From positions 1 through 26,706 of the forward strand of contig JADHSW010000009.1 in the NCBI GenBank assembly GCA_016776705.1: a stretch of 26,706 nt of DNA, read 5' to 3'. Within the stretch, counting starts at the first letter, position 1. The number at the start of each line of letters is the position of its first letter. Under the pieces are notes generated by a model, which worked only from the letters and a program-made list of their open reading frames with translations, ran no database searches and had not been told where the DNA came from. The stretch is from Rhodospirillales bacterium (GTDB lineage Bacteria; Pseudomonadota; Alphaproteobacteria; Rhodospirillales; JABHCV01). Shown here one piece after another: positions 7,511 through 14,987 of this stretch. The position numbers were made by a program, and so were the translations under genes.

Positions 7511-7992
7511 CCAGAATGACCCTCGATACAATCAAATTGACGCGCAGGCAGGCTTTGGCCGCAGGAAGCGGGGCGGCCCTGGCTCTTGCTGTGCAAGGTT
7601 TCATTCCCGATGCTGCGTGGGCCTCGCCTACGGACGCCAAAGAAATGCTCACCAATCTGACCGGTGGCGCTCTTCTGAAAAAGGGTCGGGTCCATGTCAC
7701 GCTTCCCAGGATTACCGACAAGGGGCCATTTACGCGGATCACCGTCGCCGTCGACAGCCCCATGACCGACGGGGATTTCGTCAAGGCGGTACACCTTGTA
7801 GCAGAGCGCAATACGGTCCCTGAAGTTGCGTCCTTCTTCTTCACGCCAATGAACGGCAAGGCCGAGATCACGACCCGTATCCGCCTCAAGAAGACACAGA
7901 TCATCGTTGCCGTCGCCGAGATGAGCGACGATACAATCTACATCGGCAAAGGCCGCACCAAGGTTTCCAGGGGCGGCGGCGGCTGCGGTTGA
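7507..7992 (+). CDS. soxY: SoxY sulfur carrier protein (variant C-terminus)
   Basis: This 161-residue periplasmic protein carries covalently bound sulfur intermediates on a C-terminal cysteine. The N terminus has a twin-arginine signal (TRRQALAAG, R13-R14, hydrophobic stretch, AWA at about 36-38), as expected for SoxY exported folded together with SoxZ. The mature part has the SoxY beta-sandwich pattern including GRVHVTLPRITDKGPFTRITV. The flexible arm ends GGGGCG, with the cysteine second to last (C160); canonical SoxY ends GGCGG. It overlaps the cytochrome b gene by 4 nt and is followed by soxZ after 19 nt. No soxX, soxA, soxB or soxCD is present in the window. Confidence 0.9.
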   Translation: MTRMTLDTIKLTRRQALAAGSGAALALAVQGFIPDAAWASPTDAKEMLTNLTGGALLKKGRVHVTLPRITDKGPFTRITVAVDSPMTDGDFVKAVHLVAERNTVPEVASFFFTPMNGKAEITTRIRLKKTQIIVAVAEMSDDTIYIGKGRTKVSRGGGGCG

Positions 7993-8011
7993 CACAGAGG
8001 AGTTTGGAAAA

Positions 8012-8335
8012 ATGTTGAAACAACCCTTAGTGAAAGTTCCCGGTAGCGCCGGAAAGGGCGAGATCATCTCCATTAAGACCAAGCTCAGGCATCCTATGGA
8101 GACCGGTTGGCGCGATAATGCATTGGGGCAGAAAGTTCCCCGGAACCGCATCAACAAATTTATCTGCTCCTTTAACGGCAAGGATGTCTTTAGTGCCGAC
8201 CTTCATTCCGGCATTTCAACCGATCCCTACCTGATGTTTAACGCAAGGGTTTCCGAAAGCGGAACATTCCGGTTCATCTGGTACGAGGATGGCGGTCGGG
8301 AATACGTGAAACATTGGAATATTGAGGTGAGCTAA
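8012..8335 (+). CDS. soxZ: SoxZ, partner of SoxY
   Basis: This 107-residue protein has no signal peptide, as usual for SoxZ, which is exported bound to Tat-targeted SoxY. Family features are the segment KTKLRHPMETGWR (about 23-35), INKFICSFNGKDVFSADLHS in the middle and the C-terminal FRFIWYEDGG followed by YVKHWNIEVS. AGAGGAG at 7996-8002 gives a strong ribosome binding site. The SoxYZ dimer presents the SoxY cysteine arm to partner enzymes. Here the encoded neighbours are the octaheme cytochrome and a rhodanese rather than the normal Sox enzymes. Confidence 0.92.
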   Translation: MLKQPLVKVPGSAGKGEIISIKTKLRHPMETGWRDNALGQKVPRNRINKFICSFNGKDVFSADLHSGISTDPYLMFNARVSESGTFRFIWYEDGGREYVKHWNIEVS

Positions 8336-8411
8336 GAAATTTAAATGAGGAATGAATATTCACAGGATCGTAGCGAAATCGCCGCGATCTACAGAAGAGG
8401 AGCACCCAATC

Positions 8412-9536
8412 ATGAAAAATATCAACAGGCTATTCATCCTCCTGGCGTTCGGTCTGCTGACAACCCTGGGATCGAACACCGTACTGGCCGCCGATGAACC
8501 GTTCGAAAAATATGAACACATCGTCGACTACGCGTTTATGAAAGATCATGCAACCGTTCCCATGCGGGACGATGTAGTCGTTGTCGATTCTCGTCCGGAC
8601 AGGAAATATGACTCAGGATACATTTCTCCTGCCCTGAATATTCCGGACCGTCAATTCGACACGATGACGGCCTTGCTGCCGGAAGATAAATCAACATTGC
8701 TGATTTTCTATTGCGGCGGCGTCAAATGCCCGCTCAGCCACAAGTCAGCCTTCAAAGCGGAAAAAATGGGCTATACCAACGTCAAGGTCTATGCGGCGGG
8801 ATATCCCGACTGGATCATGAACGGCGGTATCGGCTCCATCAGCGCCAAGCATGTCAAGAAGCTGATCGATAAGGGCGCAGTAACTGTTGTCGATTCACGG
8901 CCGGCCCGCAAGTTTGCCCAGGGCCACGTTCCGGGCGCCATCAACATCCCTGATCGTCAGTTCGACGAGATGATTACACAACTGCCCCCGGCAAAGGGTG
9001 CGGAACTGGTCTTCTATTGCGGCGGCTACAAATGCCCACTGAGTTCCAAATCCGCAATGAAGGCGATGGAACTGGGCTACGGCAACGTCAAGACCTATCA
9101 GGCCGGTTACCCGGACTGGGTCAAGGCCTACGGCAAGATGGATGGGGCCAGCAAAGCGGCAGGTACTGCCATGGCGTCCAGCGGCAAATTCGTCATAGAA
9201 ACGGGCGACGAGCCGGATACCATCACCTTCGAATCCTTCAACAATATCGTCAAGAACCACGCTGACAGTGTCTACATCATCGACGTGCGCGATCTTGTCG
9301 AGTTCAAGACAGGATCGTTCCCGACGGCCATCCACATGACCGTCGATCAGGTTGAAGAGAAGGTAGCGGAGTTGCCCACGGACAAACCGATTATATTTGT
9401 TTGCTCGACAGGAGCCCGCAGCGGTGAAGCCTACGACATCGTCAAGTTGGCGCGGGAAGACCTGAAGACTTACTTCCTCGACGCAGCCGTTACACATGCT
9501 AAGGACGGCACCTACAAGCTGGGTCCTGCGGTCTGA
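8412..9536 (+). CDS. Secreted protein with three rhodanese (sulfurtransferase) domains
   Basis: This 374-residue periplasmic protein has a signal peptide (residues 1-27, ending VLAAD) and three rhodanese domains. Domains 1 (about 35-140) and 2 (about 142-240) are near repeats: each has VVDSRP, A-NIPDRQFD and an active loop CGG-x-KCPLS (C101, C203), then AGYPDW. Domain 3 (about 270-374) is divergent, with loop CSTGARSG (C331). All three keep a catalytic-loop cysteine, so each could hold a persulfide; the first two loops contain a second cysteine. The start at 8412 is preferred to 8352, because it has AGAGGAG at 8396-8402 and begins the signal peptide. Its position after soxZ suggests sulfur transfer to or from SoxYZ. 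That role is inferred. Confidence 0.88.
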   Translation: MKNINRLFILLAFGLLTTLGSNTVLAADEPFEKYEHIVDYAFMKDHATVPMRDDVVVVDSRPDRKYDSGYISPALNIPDRQFDTMTALLPEDKSTLLIFYCGGVKCPLSHKSAFKAEKMGYTNVKVYAAGYPDWIMNGGIGSISAKHVKKLIDKGAVTVVDSRPARKFAQGHVPGAINIPDRQFDEMITQLPPAKGAELVFYCGGYKCPLSSKSAMKAMELGYGNVKTYQAGYPDWVKAYGKMDGASKAAGTAMASSGKFVIETGDEPDTITFESFNNIVKNHADSVYIIDVRDLVEFKTGSFPTAIHMTVDQVEEKVAELPTDKPIIFVCSTGARSGEAYDIVKLAREDLKTYFLDAAVTHAKDGTYKLGPAV

Positions 9537-9546
9537 ACGGGCTAGA

Positions 9547-9585
9547 GATGCAACCAGGGTTCGTTTTGCGAACCCTGGTTGCATC
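9547..9585 (+). terminator. Strong hairpin at the end of the SoxYZ operon
   Basis: Arms of 17 bp (9547-9563 and 9569-9585) are perfectly complementary around a 5-nt TTTTG loop. GGGC/GCCC flanks (9539-9542, 9586-9589) could extend the stem past a bulge. It sits 11 nt after the rhodanese stop, between convergent operons. No U-run follows on either strand, so it may be a weak intrinsic terminator or an mRNA 3'-end protector. Confidence 0.7.
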
Positions 9586-9681
9586 GCCCTATCCATACCA
9601 GGAATTGTTTGGGACGGGGCGGGGCAAAGGTACGTCGTCGCCCCACATCACGATTTTCCATAAAATTCCGCTGTATTGACA

Positions 9682-10353
9682 TTAACCATCAACACTGCAT
9701 GCCAGCGTCTTGCTGATATGGGCCATGGGGCGGCCACTTTCCTGGCTCCACTCGTTAAAAGCCTGCTGAACTTTCGTCAGCGCCGCCTTCGAGGTTGGTT
9801 TTTTATCGACAACCCCGGCGCGGACCAGTGCAATTGAGGTATCGTCGTTGATCATGAAAGAGTCCTTGCCCATGGTGCGCAGGAAGTAGGGTCCGGTCAT
9901 GCCGCCCAGTCTTTTGCCGCGTTTTTTGAGCACGTCAAGCAAACCGATGAAATCATCATCTGGCCAGTCTGCGAAAAAGGCGGCAGCCGAGCCATGTTCG
10001 CGGGCAAGGTCACAGATGAAGCTGGCATTGGTCTGCACTGCGGATATTTTCTGGCCGTTGCGGATAATCCGGGTGTCGGAAACCAGGCGATCAAGGTCCT
10101 CGTCGCTCATCAGCGCCACCCGTCCGGGGTCGAACCCCCAGAAGGCTTCTTCAAAGTCGTCCCACTTGTTTTCAATCACCTTCCACACGAAACCGGCCTG
10201 AAAAATTCGCTTGGTCATGTTGGAGAGCCAGCGATCATCGGCAATGGCACGCAGTTTTTTCGCGTTTTCAACCGCGGGCATCAGGGCTTCCAGTTCATCC
10301 TGCCCGCCCTTGCGCAGGCAAGCCCTATCCCAGATTTCCTTGAAGCACTGCAT
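9682..10353 (-). CDS. Tag-like DNA-3-methyladenine glycosylase I family protein
   Basis: This 223-residue protein belongs to the Tag (3-methyladenine DNA glycosylase I) family of base excision repair enzymes, which remove 3-methyladenine from alkylated DNA. Visible family traits are the WLSNMTKRIFQAGFVWKVIE helix region, FWGFDPGRVALMSDEDLDRL and RIIRNGQKISAVQTNA. E. coli Tag has a Cys/His zinc site joining its termini. Here only C3, H212 and C219 are near the ends and no early histidine is seen, so that site is probably absent or altered. TAGGAGA about 7 nt upstream supports the start. It is the last gene of the minus-strand run, 10 nt after the LOG gene. Confidence 0.8.
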   Translation of the reverse strand: MQCFKEIWDRACLRKGGQDELEALMPAVENAKKLRAIADDRWLSNMTKRIFQAGFVWKVIENKWDDFEEAFWGFDPGRVALMSDEDLDRLVSDTRIIRNGQKISAVQTNASFICDLAREHGSAAAFFADWPDDDFIGLLDVLKKRGKRLGGMTGPYFLRTMGKDSFMINDDTSIALVRAGVVDKKPTSKAALTKVQQAFNEWSQESGRPMAHISKTLACSVDG

Positions 10354-10363
10354 TTCAGGTCTC

Positions 10364-11191
10364 CTACAAACTGCCGCCGGGATGCATCAGGGCGGCCTTG
10401 TTCAACTCGCCGGTAATGTAATCGAAGGCTTCGTCGACGGTTTCCAGACGCACGAAAAGGTCCAGGTCTTCCGCCGAGATGGTACCGTAACGGGCCAAGG
10501 CGTCGAAATTGATCACCTCGTTCCAGAACGACGCCCCAAAAAGCACGATGGGTACTTTTTTGCCCAATTTCTGGGTTTGCAGCAAAGTGATCAGTTCGAA
10601 GAATTCGTCCATGGTACCGAAACCTCCGGGGAAGGCGACCAGCGCTTTCGCCAGATAGGTGAACCAGAACTTGCGCATGAAGAAATAATTGAATTCAAAA
10701 TTCAACTCGCGCGAGATATAGGGATTGTCATTCTGTTCATGGGGGAGCGAGATATTGAGACCAATATTAAGCCCCTTGGCTTCCGATGCACCGCGGTTGG
10801 CGGCTTCCATCAAACCCGGCCCGCCACCGGTGCAGACGACGAAACGCCGGCGGCCTTTCTCCAACCCCTTTGACCATATTGTCAGGCGTTTGGCCAGTTC
10901 GCGGGCGTCTTCGTAATAACGTGACATGGTCAAATTCTGTTCCGCCCTGGCTATTGCCTTGTCATCGCCCGTTTCCCTGGCGGCTTTCAATGCGGCACTG
11001 GCGTCTTCGCCTGACTGCACCCGGGCGGAGCCGAAAAAAACAATTGTGTCGCTGACATTGAAATCCTCGAACCGGGATTCCGGCTCCAGATATTCCGACA
11101 GGATACGCATGGTCCGCGCTTCGCGGCGCTTCAGGAAGGCAATATTCTTGTAGGCTTTGACGGGCCAGTCGTTGTCGTCTTGTTCCGGCAT
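10364..11191 (-). CDS. LOG family (lonely guy / TIGR00730-type) nucleotide phosphoribohydrolase
   Basis: This 275-residue cytoplasmic protein has the LOG signature: CTGGGPGLMEAANRGA (120-135) and AFPGGFGTMDEFFE (186-199), the phosphate- and active-site loop PGGxGTxxE. Family members release the base from cytokinin riboside 5'-monophosphates or cleave other nucleoside monophosphates. Bacterial members are often housekeeping enzymes of unclear physiological substrate. The protein is longer than the typical 190-residue LOG because of about 80 N-terminal residues, as in the longer proteobacterial subgroup. A strong GAGGAG precedes the start. It is followed after 10 nt by the Tag-like gene. Confidence 0.85.
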   Translation of the reverse strand: MPEQDDNDWPVKAYKNIAFLKRREARTMRILSEYLEPESRFEDFNVSDTIVFFGSARVQSGEDASAALKAARETGDDKAIARAEQNLTMSRYYEDARELAKRLTIWSKGLEKGRRRFVVCTGGGPGLMEAANRGASEAKGLNIGLNISLPHEQNDNPYISRELNFEFNYFFMRKFWFTYLAKALVAFPGGFGTMDEFFELITLLQTQKLGKKVPIVLFGASFWNEVINFDALARYGTISAEDLDLFVRLETVDEAFDYITGELNKAALMHPGGSL

Positions 11192-11217
11192 GGAATTCTC
11201 CTCTTTTCCTAAGGAGT

Positions 11218-11880
11218 CTACACTGTCAATTCCGTCAGGTCGCGGATGATCGTCGTGCCTGCGGGAAATAGATCAACATGGCCTTGTCCAACCCGACCAA
11301 TGAAGTGAAGCCCGGTATCAGCCGCGGCCCTGTAATCGGTCATGGCGTCGCCAACGAACAGACAATCGGGCCCACTAAGGGCATGACTTTCAAGTAAATC
11401 CGTGACAATCGGGGCCTTGTGGCGGGGCGAGCCGTGGATCGAGGTGAAATATCTGCTCATTCCACGCATTTCAATAATGTCGATCAGCTCATCTTCAGGC
11501 GTTCCGGAAACCACAAAGATCGGTAATTTGCCAGACTGATTTTCCAGAAAATCCACGGCGCCGGGAACCCCGTCACAGGCGACGACGGAGTCCCTGACCA
11601 GGGAACTGTATTGCGCCGCCAGGTCCGCCAATTCATCGTCACCCAGATCAATATTCAGGTAGGCTCTGTGGCAATGGCGGATTTTCTCAACCCGCGAGAT
11701 ACCCTCATGGGCCAGATGATGCGTAACGACGGCCTTAATAACATCATCAGCGTTACCTCGATACAAGGCTTCGAAGGCCCGTGTTTTTATCTCGGCTGAT
11801 TCGACGAGGACGCCATCAAAATCGAAGAATATGGCTTGATAGGGAATGTTCTCAGTCCTTTTTTTCAAGCCATCGATCAT
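11218..11880 (-). CDS. HAD superfamily hydrolase (phosphatase, phosphoglycolate phosphatase-like)
   Basis: This protein of about 220 residues has all HAD motifs: motif I FFDFDGVLVES (nucleophile D20, D22), motif II VSGTPEDE, the motif III lysine in SPRHKAP, and motif IV FVGDAMTDYRAA. A helical cap lies between motifs I and II. These place it among Cof/Gph-like small-molecule phosphatases; the substrate cannot be told. The start is uncertain: ATG at 11880 overlaps the moaE end by 29 nt, ATG at 11907 would overlap more, and no clear ribosome binding site decides. The shorter overlap is used here. Confidence 0.8.
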   Translation of the reverse strand: MIDGLKKRTENIPYQAIFFDFDGVLVESAEIKTRAFEALYRGNADDVIKAVVTHHLAHEGISRVEKIRHCHRAYLNIDLGDDELADLAAQYSSLVRDSVVACDGVPGAVDFLENQSGKLPIFVVSGTPEDELIDIIEMRGMSRYFTSIHGSPRHKAPIVTDLLESHALSGPDCLFVGDAMTDYRAAADTGLHFIGRVGQGHVDLFPAGTTIIRDLTELTV

Positions 11881-12310
11881 GGGCGGTGTTGTCGGAATCC
11901 TTGGCATCGACCCACTGCCCGCCCTGATCGGATTCTTCCAGTTTCCAGAATGGCGCTTTTGTCTTCAGCCAGTCGATCAAAAAGCGGCAAGCGTCGAAGG
12001 CGGCATCACGGTGGGCGGACGATGCGGCGACAAGGACAATCTGATCGCCCGGTTCCAACCGCCCATAGCGATGGATAATCAGGGTTTTTTCCAGCGGCCA
12101 GCGGCGCAGGGCTTCGGCCTCGATCTCGGCCAGGGCTTTTTCGGTCATGCCCGGATAATGCTCAAGGGTCATCGACTTGATTTCGCTTCCTGCGGCCATC
12201 TCGCGGACCAGTCCGCTAAAGGCGCAAACGCCACCGACGCCCGTATTGCCGTCACTCAAGGCGGCGACTTCCTTGCCATAATCGAAATCTTCCCGCTGGA
12301 CCCTGATCAC
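11852..12310 (-). CDS. moaE: Molybdopterin synthase catalytic subunit MoaE
   Basis: This 152-residue large subunit of molybdopterin synthase forms a heterotetramer with MoaD and inserts dithiolene sulfurs into precursor Z (cPMP). Family features are IIHRYGRLEPGD (78-89), SSAHRDAAFDAC (97-108) and the active-site block LKTKAPFWKLEE (115-126), with the lysines expected at the catalytic pocket (K116 or K118, and K123). The start is GTG at 12310, only 3 nt after the moaD stop, and is preceded by a G-rich ribosome binding site inside the end of moaD. Confidence 0.95.
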   Translation of the reverse strand: MIRVQREDFDYGKEVAALSDGNTGVGGVCAFSGLVREMAAGSEIKSMTLEHYPGMTEKALAEIEAEALRRWPLEKTLIIHRYGRLEPGDQIVLVAASSAHRDAAFDACRFLIDWLKTKAPFWKLEESDQGGQWVDAKDSDNTAHDRWLEKKD

Positions 12311-12313
12311 TGC

Positions 12314-12565
12314 TCAGCCCCCCGTTACCGGCGGAAAAAAGGCGATTTCGTCATTTTGGCCAACAATGTGATTAAATTTCACATGCTCCTGATTGACGGC
12401 GGCGCGAATAATGGTGACATCGTCGAATGCCTTTTGATAGCCCTCGCCCCGGGCTTTAAGCCAGTCGACAAGGCCCTCAACATTGGTGACACTTTCCGGT
12501 GGGTTCAGCTCTTCGCTGCCGACGCCGATGCGATCGCGAACCCAGGAAAAATAAAGAATTTTCAC
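12314..12565 (-). CDS. moaD: Molybdopterin synthase sulfur carrier subunit MoaD
   Basis: This 83-residue ubiquitin-like sulfur carrier ends in the required Gly-Gly (PPVTGG), whose C terminus is thiocarboxylated before sulfur donation to cPMP on MoaE. Visible are the N-terminal beta strand KILYFSWVRDRIG and the VNQEHV and DEIAFFPPV strands. The start is GTG at 12565, preceded by AAGGAG 6 nt upstream, which decides the choice. It lies 19 nt after moeA and 3 nt before moaE. Confidence 0.95.
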   Translation of the reverse strand: MKILYFSWVRDRIGVGSEELNPPESVTNVEGLVDWLKARGEGYQKAFDDVTIIRAAVNQEHVKFNHIVGQNDEIAFFPPVTGG

Positions 12566-12584
12566 GTCTTCTCCTTAAAACAAA

Positions 12585-13841
12585 TTAGGGGCACATTTCC
12601 GAAAAGGGCAGGAAATCGACCAGATCTCCCTCTTCTATCTGGGTTAAATCCTCGGCCACTTCAACCAGTCCGTCCGACGCCACCATGGAGGTCAGCACGC
12701 CGGAGCCACCCGCCGGGAAAAGATGGGCGCAGTTGACGCCGTCATCATTTTTTTCCAGACGGGCGCGCAACCATTCACGCCTTTCCCCCTTGGCCTTGAA
12801 GCAGAAGGCGGCGGGGACCCGGTACACGGTGGGTCTGAGGTCCGCAGCGCCGGAAAGTCGCAGCACCATGGTTCGTGCGATGCGCATAAAGGTCACCATG
12901 GCCGCCACGGGATTTCCCGGCAAGCCGACAAAGGCGGTTCCCGCCACCTGACCGAAGGCGATGGGCCGACCCGGTTTGATGGCGAGACGCCAGAAATGCA
13001 GGCTTCCCAGAGATTCTACAGCGGGCTTGATATGGTCTTCATCGCCGACCGAAACCCCGCCCGATGTAAACAGCAAGTCGTGGTCCTTCGCCGCCGCCGC
13101 AAGGGCTGCACCAATGGTCGCCTCGTCGTCCTGCAGGATGCCAAGGTCCGTCACCGTACATCCCAGCCGACCTAGCAGACCCATGACGGTGAAACGGTTG
13201 GCGTCATAAATGCAGCCCGCCGGTGCGTCATCGGAAGGATCGCGAACTTCGTCTCCGGTTGAAAAGACGGCGACACGCAGTTTTTTATAAACCGCCAACT
13301 CACTGCGTCCGACAGAGGCCGCAAGGCCGATTTCCTGGGGCCGGAGGCGTTTTCCTCGAGCCAGGATCACCGATCCGTCGCTGACGTCCTCTGCCTTGAA
13401 GCGACGGTTGGCGCCTTGTTTGATGCCGAAAGGAAAAATGACGTCATCGCCCTCAACCCGCACATCTTCCTGCATGAAGACCGTATCGGGGCCGTCGGGC
13501 ATAGGGGCGCCGGTGAAAATCCGGTAGGCCTCCCCCCTTTTTGTAGCGTGGCCAAGGGGATGACCGGCGGCGATGCGCCCGCCTAGGGGCAAGCGTGTGT
13601 CTTCATCGCAAGAAAGGTCATCGTAAAAGACCGCATAACCATCAACGGCGGAATTATCGTGGGGCGGAACATCTCTGTCGGACCTTACATCTTCCGCCAG
13701 AATTCGCGATAAGGCCTCACCCAAAGACACCTTTTCGATACCGGCAACCGGCTCCAGGGTTGTTTCCAACTGGTCCAGGGCGACGTCCAGCGGCGTCAGC
13801 TCATCGGCGTGAGCGAAGCAATCATCCTTAAGCGGTGGCAT
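12585..13841 (-). CDS. moeA: Molybdopterin molybdenumtransferase MoeA
   Basis: This 418-residue enzyme inserts molybdate into adenylylated molybdopterin. Diagnostic motifs are PPHDNSAVDGYAV (59-71, conserved Asp at 67), RIFTGAPMPDG (107-117), FTSGGVSVGDEDHIK (258-272, MoCF-binding domain) and GLPGNPVAA (306-314). Length is normal for the family. AAGGGGG about 9 nt upstream supports the ATG at 13841, which overlaps the mobB end by 14 nt, indicating translational coupling. It shares an operon with moaD, moaE and mobB, all in molybdenum cofactor synthesis. Confidence 0.96.
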   Translation of the reverse strand: MPPLKDDCFAHADELTPLDVALDQLETTLEPVAGIEKVSLGEALSRILAEDVRSDRDVPPHDNSAVDGYAVFYDDLSCDEDTRLPLGGRIAAGHPLGHATKRGEAYRIFTGAPMPDGPDTVFMQEDVRVEGDDVIFPFGIKQGANRRFKAEDVSDGSVILARGKRLRPQEIGLAASVGRSELAVYKKLRVAVFSTGDEVRDPSDDAPAGCIYDANRFTVMGLLGRLGCTVTDLGILQDDEATIGAALAAAAKDHDLLFTSGGVSVGDEDHIKPAVESLGSLHFWRLAIKPGRPIAFGQVAGTAFVGLPGNPVAAMVTFMRIARTMVLRLSGAADLRPTVYRVPAAFCFKAKGERREWLRARLEKNDDGVNCAHLFPAGGSGVLTSMVASDGLVEVAEDLTQIEEGDLVDFLPFSEMCP

Positions 13842-14349
13842 GCTTCAGGCCCCCTTTCAGTTCACAGCGCGTCATAATGAAATCGGCAATGGCGGTGATG
13901 TTATTGAGGTCAATCACAGGGATATCCAGGCCTTCCAGAGGGGTATCGCAGGTAACGGCGACGACGTCTTTATCGTCCCGGCAACGAAGTGGCTTGCCGT
14001 TGGCTTCCCTGAAAACTTCAAGTTTGTCATAGCGGTGGGACTTGAATCCTTCTATCAGCAGCAGGTCAACCGGGTTCATTTGCTGGATCAATTCTTCCAT
14101 GTCCAGTTCCGGGGCGCCACGCAACTCGTGCATCAGCGCCCAGCGGTTGGATGATGAAATCATCACTTCGGTCGCGCCAGCCTGACGATGCTCGTAGGAG
14201 TCCTTGCCCTTGCTGTCCAGATCAAAGCGGTGATGGGTATGTTTCATCGTCGATACTTCGAGGCCCCGTCCGATCAATTCCGGCAACAGCTTTACCATCA
14301 GGGTCGTTTTGCCGCTGCCGCTCGAACCGGTTATGCCAAAAACCTTCAT
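13828..14349 (-). CDS. mobB: Molybdopterin-guanine dinucleotide biosynthesis adaptor protein MobB
   Basis: This 173-residue GTP-binding protein supports formation of the guanine dinucleotide form of the cofactor. A P-loop TGSSGSGKTT (7-16) and the segment STMKHTHHRFDLDSKGKDS (about 34-52) are typical of MobB. DLLLIEGFKSHRYDKLEV supplies the Walker B-like strand. The ATG at 14349 is chosen because AAGGA lies about 11 nt upstream and the P-loop strand starts directly after it. An in-frame ATG at 14373 would overlap pgsA and adds an unlikely 8-residue prefix. Confidence 0.93.
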   Translation of the reverse strand: MKVFGITGSSGSGKTTLMVKLLPELIGRGLEVSTMKHTHHRFDLDSKGKDSYEHRQAGATEVMISSSNRWALMHELRGAPELDMEELIQQMNPVDLLLIEGFKSHRYDKLEVFREANGKPLRCRDDKDVVAVTCDTPLEGLDIPVIDLNNITAIADFIMTRCELKGGLKHATA

Positions 14350-14362
14350 ACTTTGTCGTTCC

Positions 14363-14932
14363 TTAATCTTCATTTTCCGAAATGTGCTGTAATCCGGCCT
14401 TAAGGTAATCGTAACCGGTACCCACCGTCAGGGCGGCGGCGATCCACAGCCCGACAATGCCAATTTCCATCGTCGTTACAGGACCAAAATCCGGTCCGGC
14501 CGCACCAACCAGAAGAAAGCCCAGGGCCAACATCTGGATCGTTGTCTTCCATTTTGCAAGCACCGTCACCGGAACCTTTACCTGCACTTCGGCCAGGAAC
14601 TCCCTCAGGCCAGAAACCAGGATTTCCCTGAACAGGATGACGGCAGCCGGCAAAATCGTAAGGCCACTCACCGCATCAGAAGCGACAAGCATCAACAAGA
14701 CGCCCGAGACCAGAAGCTTATCGGCAATCGGATCAAGAAAACGCCCCATCGCCGACTGTTGTTCCCAGGCGCGCGCAAGGTAGCCATCGAAAAAATCGGT
14801 GAGACAGGCGTAAGTATAGACCCCAAATGGCAGCCAATTACCAAGCGGCGTTGGAAGGAACATCATTACGACGATCACCGGAATGGCGAGAATCCGCGAC
14901 AATGTCAGAATATTTGGCAGGTTTGCCCACAT
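14363..14932 (-). CDS. pgsA: CDP-diacylglycerol--glycerol-3-phosphate 3-phosphatidyltransferase PgsA
   Basis: This 189-residue integral membrane enzyme makes phosphatidylglycerol phosphate from CDP-diacylglycerol. The full CDP-alcohol phosphatidyltransferase motif is present (D46, D49-G50, A53-R54, G63, D67, D71), in the form D-x2-DG-x2-AR-x8-G-x3-D-x3-D. Several hydrophobic helices surround it (about 12-28, 32-46, 75-100 and 125-175). It starts 55 nt after the uvrC stop and ends 13 nt before mobB. The uvrC-pgsA-moaD-moaE neighbourhood recurs in alphaproteobacteria. Confidence 0.95.
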   Translation of the reverse strand: MWANLPNILTLSRILAIPVIVVMMFLPTPLGNWLPFGVYTYACLTDFFDGYLARAWEQQSAMGRFLDPIADKLLVSGVLLMLVASDAVSGLTILPAAVILFREILVSGLREFLAEVQVKVPVTVLAKWKTTIQMLALGFLLVGAAGPDFGPVTTMEIGIVGLWIAAALTVGTGYDYLKAGLQHISENED

Positions 14933-14987
14933 GTGCTTTCCAGAAAAATGCTTTGTTAAATACCCGGTTTTTTATAGCGGCCAGAGT

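Noticed and set aside
7417..8181. Long open frame on the minus strand across soxY and soxZ (254 codons)
   Set aside because: It is antisense to two clearly recognisable genes, and its translation has no family features, signal peptide or ribosome binding site; open frames like this are common opposite GC-rich genes.
11846..12736. Long plus-strand open frame (296 codons) opposite moaE and moaD
   Set aside because: The opposite strand holds moaE, moaD and the end of moeA with diagnostic motifs; the plus-strand product has no recognisable domain.
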